This document shows positions 37,084 through 48,635 of a DNA stretch of 64,000 nucleotides, piece by piece (the first letter of the stretch is position 1; each line of letters starts with the position of its first letter). The notes under the pieces were generated by a model, which ran no database searches, had not been told where the DNA came from, and saw nothing but the letters and a program-made list of their open reading frames with translations. A program made the position numbers and the translations under genes. Source of the stretch: Warburgia ugandensis (taxonomy: Eukaryota > Streptophyta > Magnoliopsida > Canellales > Canellaceae); contig CP141136.1 of the NCBI GenBank assembly GCA_035236585.1, positions 48,811,136-48,875,135 on the forward strand. Direction: 5' to 3'.

Positions 37084-37850
37084 ATAAATCAACCACTTCA
37101 AATCCTGCCCATCCATCTGTAGGTGATTAGAGTCATATAATGTTCTGATAGAGCTAGTTGTTTAAATACTAGCATAATCAATTAGATATGGGCCACTAGA
37201 GTAGCAATAGGCTGCCTCCTTTCATGAGGGTCCTACGAGCTCAAAAATCTACTAATGTTCTTCTAGATTGATTTTACATTAAAACAGAAGGCTCGAGTGT
37301 GTTAGGTGATATTTAACCAAGGTGGAACAAGGTGTTGTGATCAAATGAACCCTTGATCTTAAAGGGGTGAGTGCTCTTACTAACATTTTAAATAATCTCA
37401 TGTAGTTAGATCAACATATATTCCCCTTAAAGCAAGAAACAAGTCCTATATGCAAGGAAAGCAATAAATCTAATGCAACTACTTATATGTTGCCTAACAA
37501 GGGTTCAAGGCCACAATAGATGGGGCACTATAACCTTGAAAACTTATGTCCTTGGGCTATAGCAGAGCTTAAGCTATCCTTGCTAAGTAGTTCCTTTCTC
37601 ATGAAAGGGTCCTATTTGTATACAACAATTAATCATGAAATGGCCATATGCTTTATACTACCATTCATAATGCAAGAAAGTAAAGTTCTATGCAAAACCT
37701 AATCTAGGAATTGAAAGGAAGTTTAGGAAAGCTCATAGCAATGGGTTGGAATGACCCTTCTTGTACAAATGTGGGACCATGTACAGGCCACCTTCTCTTC
37801 CAAGTTAGGATGAAATACCCTTGATCTGACGTGAACCCATGCCTACATTT
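37084..37850. other. Unassigned sequence right of L2 element
   Basis: About 770 bases directly after the CTAAC duplication. By position it should continue element B's 5' side, but I could not match it to gag, primer site or an LTR. No useful open frame; a 60-codon ORF at 37520-37702 has no recognisable features. Confidence 0.4.
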
Positions 37851-37855
37851 AGCAG

Positions 37856-38060
37856 CACCTAGATTTTAATGTAGTACATTGCTTCCAAGGGAACTATCAA
37901 TCAACCATTATTGTTTTTCTACTACACCCATGACTCACTATAGCATGTTGCTTCCTGAGTAGTGCCCTACTTGCCCTTGTCCATTTCTGTTGCACCCGGG
38001 ATTCGATGTAGTGTGTCCCTTACAATGAATGTTCTAGCCTGACGCAATGTTAAAAGTCAA
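37856..38060. repeat. Imperfect tandem repeat, about 69 bases, three copies
   Basis: Copies begin CACCTAGATTTT (37856), CACCCATGACTC (37925) and CACCCGGGATTC (37993), each followed by a TGTAG/ATAGC word and then TTGCTTCC or a variant. Spacing is 69 and 68 bases. The copies are well diverged. No function is inferred. Confidence 0.55.
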
Positions 38061-38099
38061 CTAATGCATGGGGTTTGCCTACATTTTCCTTGGTAGCTA

Positions 38100-40620
38100 G
38101 TACTTGAAACAAAAATTTCCTTCTTTTTTCTCAAAGAAAAGAAGAGTTCATTATCCCATAGAACCACAACAATCACCTCTAGGATTTCCCTACTGCATCA
38201 TCTTTTTTCCTTCTAACGATCTTCTTCTCTTCTATAAAACATATACATTAGCATCATCTTCATCATTATTTTTTTCCTTCTCTTCATCTTGTTCCTAACA
38301 TTCTGTAATTTTCCCTATCTTTGTCATCCCTTTTCCTTTCTTTTCCTTCTTTTCTCTATCCTTCTATACCAAATCACTTACTTTGTTCCCAAATACATTC
38401 ATAGCCCTTTCCTTCATCCCCTTTTTATCAGGTCCTAATTCTACATCCACTTCTAAAGTGATAATCGAGAAATAACCACTAGCCATTTTGATCATCCCAT
38501 CCATGATTACTTTTGTTGCTTTCTCCATTTCCTCTTCAATCATTACATACTCAGTCCCTCTTTCTTTCTTCTCATTCACATTTGTCTCTTCCTCTTTATA
38601 ATTTTCTTATATACTTTCATCCCTTCCTTTTTCCTACTTCTCTTTTTATCTCTTTCATCTTCTTTTCCTTTTGATGCAACTGCCCATATTCATTCAATGT
38701 TTGAACCCTTTCCCACATTTCCAACATCAAAGTTTCATAAATTTTCTCAAGCAAATACCTTATTATCTATTCCATCTCCCAATTCTTTTGTTTTCATTGC
38801 TAGTTGTGTATCCTGTGGCATTGATAACACCAAATGCATTGGCCCCCATTTGTGAATGCTATTAACTAACACAATATCCCTTAATTCTAGCCTCAAACCA
38901 AAGTGATCATCCACACACATTGTGAGGGTTTCACTACAGTCCCCAATGCTTCTCTCTTCCCTTTCATTCCTCAACATTGTTAATTCCTTCATAAACTTCT
39001 CTTCCATCTCATTCCTTTCATTTACATGAGCTACTCACATATATCTCAATTCATCCTCAAGCTTTCTTTATTAATATTCCCTTTGTTCTTCAATTTCAAA
39101 ATTTGCTAATGTCATAAATGATGCATCTTATTATTAACATGTCAAAAACACTTATTGATAAATAATTTTGTGGATCTTACTTTCCTCTTGGCAATAGTTA
39201 ATTCTTCTAGTAAATATTGAGCAGCATGCACATCTTTCTTTTATTCTTTCCTTCCATTTTTCTAGGTGTTTTTTCTGTCTTTCTCCTTCATCTTTCACAA
39301 ATTCTATATTTTTATCCATCTCTAGTATCTTTACCATCAACATCATACTTAATAAAATTTTAGCATAAAATCCTTAACAATCACCCCTTGTAAAATCAAT
39401 TCATGAGATTTGTACATTAATTAATAAATTTACAGGCCAAAAAGAAAGCATGATACTCGTTGAAGCAATCAAAGAACCCATGAGTTCTTTTTGTACATAT
39501 CTTTAGTAGTTTGCTTCTAATGCTAAATGTCTTAAAAAGAGCTCCAATGCCATCCAATCAGTCCTTTGCCAGCTTATCAACACTATGCTTATAATAAATT
39601 AGTGCGTTAGGTATCTTCTAAATCAGCTCATCTTGTATTTATCTCTAGCGCAGAAAAGTGCAATTTCTCTTCTCTTTTTTCATAGCCACTTAATTGTGGC
39701 TTGACTCTCCCAATAGTATGTTTTCATCATCTCTTGAAGCTCTTCCAATTGTCTTTCACCAATTTTAGCAAAGCAGGGAAGACCTACTCCTCACTCTTGT
39801 ATTATTGGGCAAGCTTTATCAAGTGTTCGAAGCTCAAATTGCATTATAGATTTCACAATAGTTAACATGCCAGAAGATAATGCTTTGAGTAAAAAATATA
39901 AATGTTTCATACTTCAATTACATACCTGTGCAAGGAAAAGATCCCATCAATGGAATTGCTAGTTTTGGTAGAGGCCTCACTAAAACTTTTAGAGTAGAGT
40001 TATATGCTACCTTTGTCTAGTCAAGGATTGTTGGAAATAGTTGCATTAGGAATATTCTCACTAGCTTTTCCTCAAGTTTCTTTTTCTTCTTGACACTCAT
40101 TTCCTCCAATTGAGTTGGTGTGGCTACTATTCTCTTCTTATTCAAGCTCACTTCTTCTCCACTTTCTACTTTTGATCATTCTAACTTGAGATATTTGTTC
40201 CTTAGACATCCCATTTTTGTATCTATACCTCATGAGTGTTTTAGAGAAGACAAGGATAATTTTTCATATTTATAGCCACAACTTCACTTTCAAACCAAGT
40301 CTCTGACAATTTGTTGGCTTGAACATCATTGAATCTCATTAGGTAATGGTCCAACCTTTGTTCCCTATGATACATGCTAGTAAACATGTAGAAATCTAGT
40401 CAAGTGAGGGTCATCTCTTACTCCCCAAAAGGAACAACAAAATGATTTGTCTATTGCACCTAACTTTACTTTCACCAATACATGGAATCTTGATAAACAA
40501 TTATCTTTTTAGATCATTTGGGAAACCTATCAAAAATTTTATGCACTTAATGTGCCCATCTTTTCTATTCAGATTGTATTTCCACAAAAGTATATAGGAA
40601 AAATTAGTTCTACATTTATT
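38100..40620 (-). pseudogene. Decayed minus-strand gene remnant, possibly plant mobile domain (PMD)
   Basis: Read on the minus strand, about 40480-40220 gives NHFVVPFGE, then EMTLT, then LDFYMFTSMYHREQRLDHY. This resembles the core of the plant mobile domain (typical wording 'FHLPFGEMTITLEDVAMLTGL'), a domain found in MAIN-like proteins and often carried by transposons. Stops interrupt this stretch, so it is not expressible as it stands. Further left are lysine- and glutamate-rich, coiled-coil-like ORFs on the same strand (39152-39346, 38747-39007, 38364-38579), which may be its C-terminal tail. Introns could explain some gaps, but I cannot define them. The assignment is tentative; it could be a host gene or transposon cargo. 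Confidence 0.35.
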
Positions 40621-41450
40621 TTTTGTAAATATTTTGTGTAAAACTAACTTCTCCATTCTTTTATTTTTTTACTCGGATACATATTTTGAAAAAAAAGAAG
40701 AACATCCCCTTTTGGAATTATGTATAATCTTTCTAACTTTGGAAATTCACTAAAAGCCTAGTTTTCACTTTTACCATTTAGTCACATCACTAAACGAAAA
40801 GAGAGAATAAAAATTACACCAACTAGCTAGTGTAGAATATGACTTACCCTTTTCAACCGAAAGGGAAAAGGCAGATGCCATGTGCTTTGTGTAGCAATAT
40901 CTCTTATAAAAAAATGGACACACCATGGTTGGAATAGTATTATCCTTTTGGGAAGGTGTATTCTTTATTTTTTTCCATCATTGTTTTCTTCTTGGAGTCT
41001 TCTTAAGTTTTTCTTCCACTCCTTCATCACATTTTCCCTCATTCTCCTTCTTCTCTTCCTCATTTTCTTCTCAACTTCTTTTCTTCCTTTAGTGCATCAG
41101 TTTCTATGACTAATTTTATTTCGTTTATCCTCAATATTTGCACAAATTCACCTAGGGTTTTCAATTTTCTAGTCTTCCTCTTTATCACTTTTGGTTTCCC
41201 TCTCAATTTCTCTTTCAAAAAGTGTCACTTACCCTTCATACATGGCATTATCTCCCTTATGTACATGTGTAATTGTACAACCTCATATTTATTGAAAGTG
41301 TAAAGCCATGTGATGATTTACTAATTCACGTAATGTTATGATTTCTTGTATTTCTTTCTTCATATTGCTACCCTCATTCATTTCATTCTTCTTTTTGGTA
41401 TTTCATGTGCCTTTCTATTTATTCAACATCACACTCCTACACTTTTCAGG
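40621..41450. other. Unassigned AT-rich sequence
   Basis: Pyrimidine-rich on the plus strand, with ORFs of 75 and 65 codons (40882-41109 and 41106-41303) made mostly of Phe, Leu and Ser. I see no family signature. It separates the PMD-like remnant from LTR-like sequence. Confidence 0.35.
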
Positions 41451-42825
41451 ATTTTTAGCTTATTGATTTATATAGAATATTACATACATATCTCTATATT
41501 TAGCAAGTTTTAGACCCAAGTATTACTTAATCATCACTAATTAGAGTTACTTCTATAATTTTACAAGTCTAGGGCACAATTGAGAAAATGTCAAATTGAC
41601 CATTTTACCCTTGAAAGAGCAATTTCATTAACCAAGCTACATTGTCAACTCATACATGGCATTTATAAGTTAGAGAGTTCAAAATGATCATTGGATGTTA
41701 AAATCAAAGTTAGAGTAGTCAGAAACCCTAAATGGAATACTGAGCCTTATCCATCCAAAATAAGATATTTGCATCAAAAGGTGACAGAACTTCCTAAGCA
41801 AACATTCAAGCTAACCAATGCCAAGCTTCTAAATGATGCCCAAATCACATACAATGGGAGCTCTTAAAAGAAAACAAGTTAGAAGACAGGGGGCTATGGA
41901 AGACTTATTTCTTACTTTCTTTCTCCTACTCAACCTAAGGAATGGACCAATAAAAGGGGAGCATGAAATTTCCATGCTAAGGTGGTGATTCCCACTCAAT
42001 TCCAAGTAGACTACATGAAAAAATAATGTGATTGGTGGAGAAAAACAAGGAGGAGAAGAGAGAGAAAATTTATGAAAAATCTACAAATGAAAATTACCTT
42101 ACCTTTTAGGCACTTAAAGGTCAAGATCTACCCATGTAGATGCATATACAAAATATGCCAATGAAGATATATTCAAGAAAGGATGGACCAATAAGAAGCT
42201 CGATGGAAATGAAGACCAAATTAAAATACTATTGAGGGAGAGTATTTCATAGGAATACACATCTTTTTTCAAGGAAGATTCACTCATACTTTCAAGGGAA
42301 AAAACATCCCAACAATGAGGAATGCTATTTTCTAGAGATTTTTATGGCAGGATAAAATAAAATATGAGAGAACTAGAGTGGATATGAAAATCTTTGAGAA
42401 ATGTAGGCCATTCACTCTAGGGCAATCCAGTTCAGCGAGAGTAGAGAAGCCTTAAAAGAAGATCTTTTTGGATAAGATTACTTCAACCAAATCTTAGCTA
42501 TTCAAGATAGGATAATGATGATCTAAGGTCCAATAATGAATCGTGGAAAATATAAAAAACCCTAGCTAGGTAGCCTTTGTCAAAATGTCAAATCAAAGTC
42601 CTAAACTAAGTGACATCTCTACAATTGATTACCATCCAATGGTCCAAATCCATTACAAAATTAGAAACCACTTAAACACCACATTACTTCCACACTTATA
42701 CTCCCTTATCCACTTTCCAAAATCAAACCAAATCCTATATAATACCAATATTCTCTCCTTTTCTTCTTCCTTCCTTCCTTCCTTCTTAAGCTATCACCTT
42801 TCCTTTTCTAGCAAAACCTTCTTTT
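41450..42825 (+). mobile_element. Athila-like LTR sequence, left of CACTA insertion
   Basis: Noncoding sequence with the wording of the element A LTR, such as the 'GGACCAATAAAAGG' phrase (41943-41956) and the C/T-rich stretch leading to a CTATATAATACC promoter-like word (42735-42746). It continues at 47416 once the CACTA element is removed. The left boundary is uncertain; I found no clean LTR start. Confidence 0.4.
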
Positions 42826-42849
42826 GACTACTACATATGAGGCTTTTAA

Positions 42850-43440
42850 AGTTGGTATAAAGAAGTCATTATTTTGACTACTGACTTTGTAAATATTTTA
42901 CAAGTCATTAAGAAAAAAACAACTTTAAAAGTATAGACTTAAGAAGTCATTTAATGAAAAATGACTTCTTTATTCTAGCCAAAGAGGAATTTTTTTTTGT
43001 AGGAAAGGACTTTTAAAGTCTTTTGATACAAAATCCTAGACTTTTAAAGATTACTTCTAAATGAATTTAAAAGTGACTGAATTTTGAAGTCACTTAGTTT
43101 GAAATGACTTGAAAAGTATACACTTTTGAAAGTCATTTGAGTCAAACAACTCCAAAAGTATACACTTTGTTATGGCGCAAAGAGGAATTTTACATGGGAA
43201 AGGACTTTTAAAGTCATTGATTCAAATGACTAGAAAAGTATTGAATTTCAAAGTTGTTTATGATTAAATGACTTCAAAAGTCAATGACATTTCAAGTTGT
43301 TTGAATTAAATGACTTTAAAATTCCTTTCCTAGATAAAATTTCTCTTTGCGCCAAACCAAAGTATATATTTTTGAAGTCATTTATGACTAAATGACTTCA
43401 AAAGTCCTTGTTAATTTATAAAATGTTGAAGTCATCTCAA
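42850..43440. repeat. Left subterminal repeat array of CACTA element
   Basis: At least ten copies, in both orientations, of the word AAATGACTT(C/T)AAAAG or its complement. Inside it, 43155-43217 and 43308-43372 are inverted copies of each other (for example GCGCAAAGAGGAATTT against AAATTTCTCTTTGCGC) and could fold into a long hairpin. A further partial copy lies at 42975-43020. Confidence 0.8.
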
Positions 43441-44099
43441 TTTTTTCGTATATTCCCTGCTAATTTTTTGCTTCTCATGTTGGCATGATGGGCTCTTCCT
43501 CTAGTCCTTGTGTCAATCTCTTTCCTTTTTCCCTCCTTGCTTTGCATTTTAGATATTTTAATTACTTGTGGCATGAAAAACACTATAAGTAAACCTTAAC
43601 CTATTCTTTTAATGCATTGCCTTTTTATTACTCACTCTCTCTATTTGTATTTTGTAGATTAAGTGGGTTTATCACTACAAATGATGGGGTTAAGAAGTGT
43701 GTTAGACCATCATTATTTTGACAAAAATTGTATGATTTCATTGCAAACAACAACTGCTAGCTTCTCTCTCTAACCCTTACTATTGGAGAAAGGGAAAAAC
43801 ATTACGATTTGTGATTCCCATAAAAAAAATTAGGGTTTGATGATCAGAAATGCTACCAACATGTTGGTCGAGAAAGTTGCAACTTAATGCTTTACCCTCT
43901 CACCCCATTGAGCAGTGTTAGCTGAATACTGGGGGGCTAGATTTTGATGAAATCATTTCAAATGAGCTCTTTGATCATGATATTTATTAATATGATCTGA
44001 TAATATGTAACATGTTATATACGTAATAGAAGGATGATAAATGAGGAGTTATTCTAAAAAATGCTTTGATTTCCTTATTCAAATTCGTATTGATATATG

Positions 44100-44118
44100 T
44101 GTGTATGTGTGTGTGGGG
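44100..44118. repeat. TG microsatellite
   Basis: Short run of TG and TATG units inside the CACTA element. Confidence 0.7.
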
Positions 44119-44196
44119 GCAAAGAATACATGAATCATTGTTGACAATCACAAAAAAATTGTTTCATTATGTAATCATGTAAGATATTGTAAAGTA

Positions 44197-44376
44197 AAGG
44201 GCAGCCCCAATGCACCATGCTCCCGCATATGCAAGGTTTGGGGAAGGGGTGGACCACAAGGGCCAATAGTAAGCAACCTTACATTAGATTTTGCAAGAGA
44301 CTATTTCCACACCTTGAACCCATGACCTCAAGGTCACACGATGACAACTCTACCATTGCACTAAGGCTTCCCTTCT
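44197..44376 (+). mobile_element. Au SINE, copy 2
   Basis: Matches copy 1 (3276-3456) along its length: GGGCAGCCCCAATGCACC head, GGACCACAAGGGCCAATAGT, GCAAGAGACTATTTCCAC, ACCCATGACCTCAAGGTCAC, then CTAAGGCTTCCCTTC at the tail. Flanked by a perfect 16-base duplication AAGATATTGTAAAGTA (44181-44196 and 44377-44392). It inserted into the CACTA element, so it is younger than that element's arrival in the family. Confidence 0.95.
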
Positions 44377-44565
44377 AAGATATTGTAAAGTACTAATATC
44401 AAATATATATATTTAAAAGTACTAACTTATAAAGTTGTTTGCTCTAAACAACTCTAAAAGAAGTGAATTTTAAATTCATTTACACTAAATGGATTTAAAT
44501 TTACTACTATCACACTTAAGTTAATGGACAAAAAGAACAAACCTAGGCCTATTCTCAAATCGATA

Positions 44566-45180
44566 GGAGGAAACCCAATAGTAGGGTCAGAGAGTGAAGA
44601 GAGAGGAAAGGAAGAAGAAGGAGAAGGAGGAGGAAGAAGAAGGGGGAGAAGGAGAAGGAGAGGAAGAGGAAGAGAAAAGAGGAGAAAGAGGGGTGAACTA
44701 GGCCACTGATGACATTCCACACCAATGATGCCGAAACCGTTAGGAGAGAGAAAGCCAGGTGGGGGAGAGAAGAAGGAGAGAAGAAAGAGGAGAAAAAAAA
44801 AAGCAGAAGCAGAAGAAGGTGAAGAAGAAGAGGAAGAAAGGAGGACAAAGAGGGGTGGAGCCAGGTTACCGTCGATGTTCCATGCCAACAATGCCCAAAC
44901 TTGCAGGAAAGATAAAACCAAATGGGGAGAGAAGAAGGGGGGGAAGAAAGAGGAGAAACAAATAGGAATAAGAAGAAGGGGAGAAGGAGAGGAAGAGAAA
45001 GGAGGAGAAAGAGGGAGGAACCAAGCCATAATCAACATGGCCCAAACCCATAGGAGAGAGAAAACCCAACTGGGGGAGAAGGGGGAAATGAAAGAGGAGA
45101 AAAAAAGAGGAAGAAGAAGAAGGGGGAGGAGTGGAAATGAAAGGAAGAGAAAGAGGGGGGAGATAGGCTGCTAATTGCCA
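44566..45180. repeat. GA-rich minisatellite, four units
   Basis: Four diverged units of roughly 135-170 bases (starting near 44566, 44735, 44905 and 45046). Each has an AGGAGAGAGAAA(A/G)CC word, a GAAGAAGGAGA-type purine tract, then a less biased 45-base part containing CCATGCCAACAATGCC or a relative. ORFs on both strands (149 codons plus, 194 codons minus) follow from the purine bias and conflict with one another, so I do not call a gene. Confidence 0.75.
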
Positions 45181-47039
45181 GAGTTGTAGTCTGTCACCGA
45201 AGACGATGCTAACTTGGATCACTAATCTGAGCCCATTATCTCACTCAGTGCATAAGCTCAAATTAAAATGCAAAGGTATTGGAGCACTTTATGCCCTTCT
45301 CGACTACAAATAGAAGAGGAAATCAATGCACAAGCACAAAACACACCTTAGAAGTAAGTTCTACAAAATCCTATTCTTAATTTGAGAGTGTATGACTTTG
45401 TTGAAAACTACTTATCATGATGGTTGTGATTTCATCATTATTATTAATGACATGTATGCGATTAAGCTATTTTTTTGGATTAATTGCTAATTCCATGTTA
45501 AATTAAATCCATTACGTATGGATGATTATTTTTGTAATACACATCCTTACTATATTAACTATGATATGGATGTATTCTAGTTTATAGTTAGAAATCTCAT
45601 TATTAATTTTTGTTTGTGATGATAGGTATAAGTTACCAGTAATTGTGATTAATTGGCCAAAGGCCTGATGAGAACTAAAGAGAAATTAAAGGTCTAAAGC
45701 AAGTTAAATAGAGAAAAAAAGTGAAGAACTAGCTAAGAAAGAAACAACTAAGCTAAGCAATTAGAAAGTAAACCCTAAATTAGAAAGGAAATAATTTAAG
45801 AAACTAAACATCTATCTAAATAAAGAAGCAAGGAAATAAAATAATGAATATTTTTAAAAATATGTTAGAATAATAATTGTATTATTTAACTAATTTACAC
45901 ACATTATCTAAGCTAATTTAGTTATGTTATGAGAAGACACACAATTATATGACTTGTACAAATTTGTATCTCATTAGATCCTTGCCTTTAGCAACCATCA
46001 ACTATAGTTTTCTAAAGTGAAATAATCCTTTAGCTTTCACTCACAAGCCATCTTTGTACAAAGATTGTCATAGTCTCAGGAAAACAATTAATCTTTCATG
46101 TCCACTACAAAGTAGAATATTCATATTTAATTGAACCTTTAGTCAACTAATGGATCTTAACACAAAGTGATGACAAGAACTTGAAACAAGAAACATGAAG
46201 ACCTTATAGAAAACACTTAGATAACTTAGAAAGAAAATATAATAAAAATGTGTCTTTAGCCCCTTAGGTTAAAGGCATTACATGCTAAAGAAAATAAGTG
46301 ACGCAATACTACACCTAAAACAATATAAACCCAAATAGAAGGCATGTTACACTTGGCCTAGAGTAGACTAAAAGCATTAGCCAATCTACTTAAAACTTTC
46401 AAAACTAATCAATAGGTGGTCTTGATACATGCCTAATCACTTTCATAAGAATGACTTATAACGCATTTCTTGAAATGGGCATGAACAAGATGTAATAAGA
46501 CATACATGCAAGTTTACCAGTGAATATTTTCTAGTTATGTTTATATGCGTGCAATGGATGTGTATGTACATATTCAATGTTTACAAAAAAGCATTACTTG
46601 TATGTGTTCTTTTATTTTCATTATTTTCTTTTAGGTGATGAATGAGTGGAAAGTGTGGGAGTAAATGAGTGTGGATGAAGTGAATTTGGAGCTTGTAGTG
46701 ATTGCATGTGTTGTGGTTACTTTATGATGTATTTTCAAGATAGATTGGGAAGTATAATGATGAATTTGGATCTTCTGTACCCAAATGTGGAAGTAAATGT
46801 AGATGTTGTAGTGAATGCATGTGTTGTGGTTTCTTTTACGGAGTATTTTTAAGATAGACATGGGTGGATAATGATGAATTTGAATGTTTCATATTCAATG
46901 TGGAAATGAATGTATGTTTGTTTTTCATACGAATAATGATTGTAAGAAATGTATTATATTGAATGTAATGGGTGGTAGTGATATTGAATGTATATAGGAG
47001 GTGTTATATGTATGTAGGTGTTAGTGGTCGAAATGTGAA
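45181..47039. other. CACTA interior, no recognisable genes
   Basis: AT-rich sequence between the minisatellite and the right subterminal array. It contains a diverged duplicated block (46640-46740 and 46760-46860) sharing GCATGTGTTGTGGTT. No transposase motif is seen on either strand. Confidence 0.5.
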
Positions 47040-47400
47040 AAAAGAAGAATGTACTTTTGAAGTAAAGTGCACACTTTTGAAGCCATTTAAGGATTAAAAA
47101 CTACAAAATAGCATGACTTTTGAAGTCGTTTAGCCCTAGACAACTTTAAAAGATGGGCATTGTTGAAGTCATTTAGCCTAAACAACTTCAAAAGTGACTA
47201 AATTTTGAAGTCATTTAGCCTTAAATGACTTCAAAAGTGCATGACTTTTGAAGTTGATGATGCCTAAGAGACTTAAAAAATGGGAAATTTTGAAGTCATT
47301 TATCTAAATGACTTCAAAATTCAAAGACTTTCAAAGTCTGCTCGATAGAAGTCATTTTTTATATGACTTCTATTAGCATTTTTTATTAACTTTAAAAGCC
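47040..47400. repeat. Right subterminal repeat array of CACTA element
   Basis: Several copies of GAAGTCATTTAG and its complement TAAATGACTTCAAAAG, mirroring the array at 42850-43440. Confidence 0.8.
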
Positions 47401-47415
47401 TCATGTGTAGTAGTG

Positions 47416-48124
47416 TTCCTATCCAACCAATTCCCTTTTTACATATCCCAACTCATGGCCAAACTCCATCCATATCAAATACCACTCTCCACTTGTGTTC
47501 CATGCATCACACTCTCTCTCCTCACCTTCCCATCATCTAGTTCATCTTAACTTTCCATTCCTAAGTCTTCCACTCTTGAAAACTTTATAAATATAATGTA
47601 ATAGAGTTAGAAACCTATATTTTACCTTGCCCCATAGTTCAAGAACCACATATAGTTGCATGTACTTCTCTTTGATTTTCTTTTTCTTTGTTCTAGTTTT
47701 GTAATCAAAGCATATGCATCATAAGAATCATCTTAGTTCATGTAATTTTCAAGCTTTTCTATCCATACTTTTATCTTGTATTCATTATTTCATGATTAAA
47801 TTCCATGCACACTCCTTAGCACCTTTTTAGATTACACATGATTGTTTCCTTTCTAGAATTCACATGCTTAAGTCTTACTTGGTTAGTTGCATGCATCTTT
47901 GATTATTTAATTCTTTAGTCCATCCTTGAATTCTATCCTAGGTTTCTCATTATATTTGCACACATCATGATTTATTATGATTTTCAAGAATCATTGTTGC
48001 ACATGTTGTCTTACTTAGGTTGCGTGCATAACCACTAGCATGCTTTAGTTTCGATTAATCTTCATCCTCCTACCTCAAATGCTTTTATCTCTCATCCACA
48101 CCACTTTGCATGATTCACACATAA
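47416..48124 (+). mobile_element. Athila-like LTR sequence, right of CACTA insertion
   Basis: Continues 41450-42825 across the CACTA element; the join resembles 21600-21660 in element A ('CTATCCAACCAATTCCC' appears in both). A promoter-like TATAAATA lies at 47587-47594. Noncoding. Confidence 0.5.
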
Positions 48125-48635
48125 TAAGTGTTCATCTTTATATAAAATGTACCCAATTAGTAGCCCATGTATTATAAAATATATGCATTATCCTAAGATT
48201 TTTCTAGAAATTTATAACACAAGAATTTCTTATCTAATAATTCCAAGATTGATATTTTGTAAGTTTAGAAGAAAATCTAAAGTATGTGAATCATCATAAT
48301 TTTATAGGATTTAATTAGGCTTTTCTACTCTTTTGTAGGAAGTGACAAGATGATCCAATGGCCTATATTGTGCTCCACAAAGTTTTTGATGTCGTTGCTA
48401 GGGAATCACAATGGATTTATGGTTGGATATTTAAAAAAAAAAAATTACATGTAGTTATAGTTTTAGGTTTTATTAGCTTAATATTATCATAATTGCATAT
48501 CTTGCTAAGTCCTCAAAAATTGATCCATCTTGTTTTTGTGCGAGGGGAAATTGGCAAGAGGAGATTCATCAACTTTTACTACTTTCATAGATTAGGACTT
48601 TTATATTTGAGTGAACTTGTAGTAAGGCCCCATTG
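48125..48635 (+). mobile_element. Element D: LTR start and primer-site region
   Basis: 48125-48350 resembles the first 230 bases of the element A LTR (20735 onward) and the start of D's 3' LTR near 61513. After it comes TTTTTGATGTCGTTGCTAGG (48389-48408), close to the TTTTTGGCGTCGTTGCCGGG word that marks the primer-binding site of Athila/Tat elements, then a typical Athila 5' leader. An L3 LTR inserted at 48636. Part of this stretch is repeated at 48859-49148. Confidence 0.6.

Larger units (their letters stand above)
42826..47415 (+). mobile_element. CACTA (EnSpm) DNA transposon, non-autonomous
   Basis: A 4.6-kb element with terminal inverted repeats: left GACTACTACATATGAGGC continuing TTTTAAAGTT, right the complement CACTACTACACATGAGGC continuing TTTTAAAGTT. 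The right end shows the canonical CACTA terminus; the left has G for the first C. Flanks are TTT (42823-42825) and TTC (47416-47418), fitting a 3-base duplication with one change. Both ends carry dense subterminal repeats of GAAGTCATTTA and its complement (42850-43440, 47040-47400), where the CACTA transposase is known to bind. I see no TNP2-type transposase inside, so movement would need an autonomous relative. It carries an Au SINE and a GA-rich minisatellite and sits in Athila-like LTR sequence. Confidence 0.85.

Noticed and set aside
37084-37850. Possible host gene right of the L2 element
   Set aside because: No frame above 60 codons, no splice pattern I could follow, and no recognisable motif.
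44454-45038. Minus-strand ORF of 194 codons (Pro, Ser, Leu, Phe-rich)
   Set aside because: It is the complement of the GA-rich minisatellite, conflicts with a plus-strand ORF of 149 codons, and has no family features.
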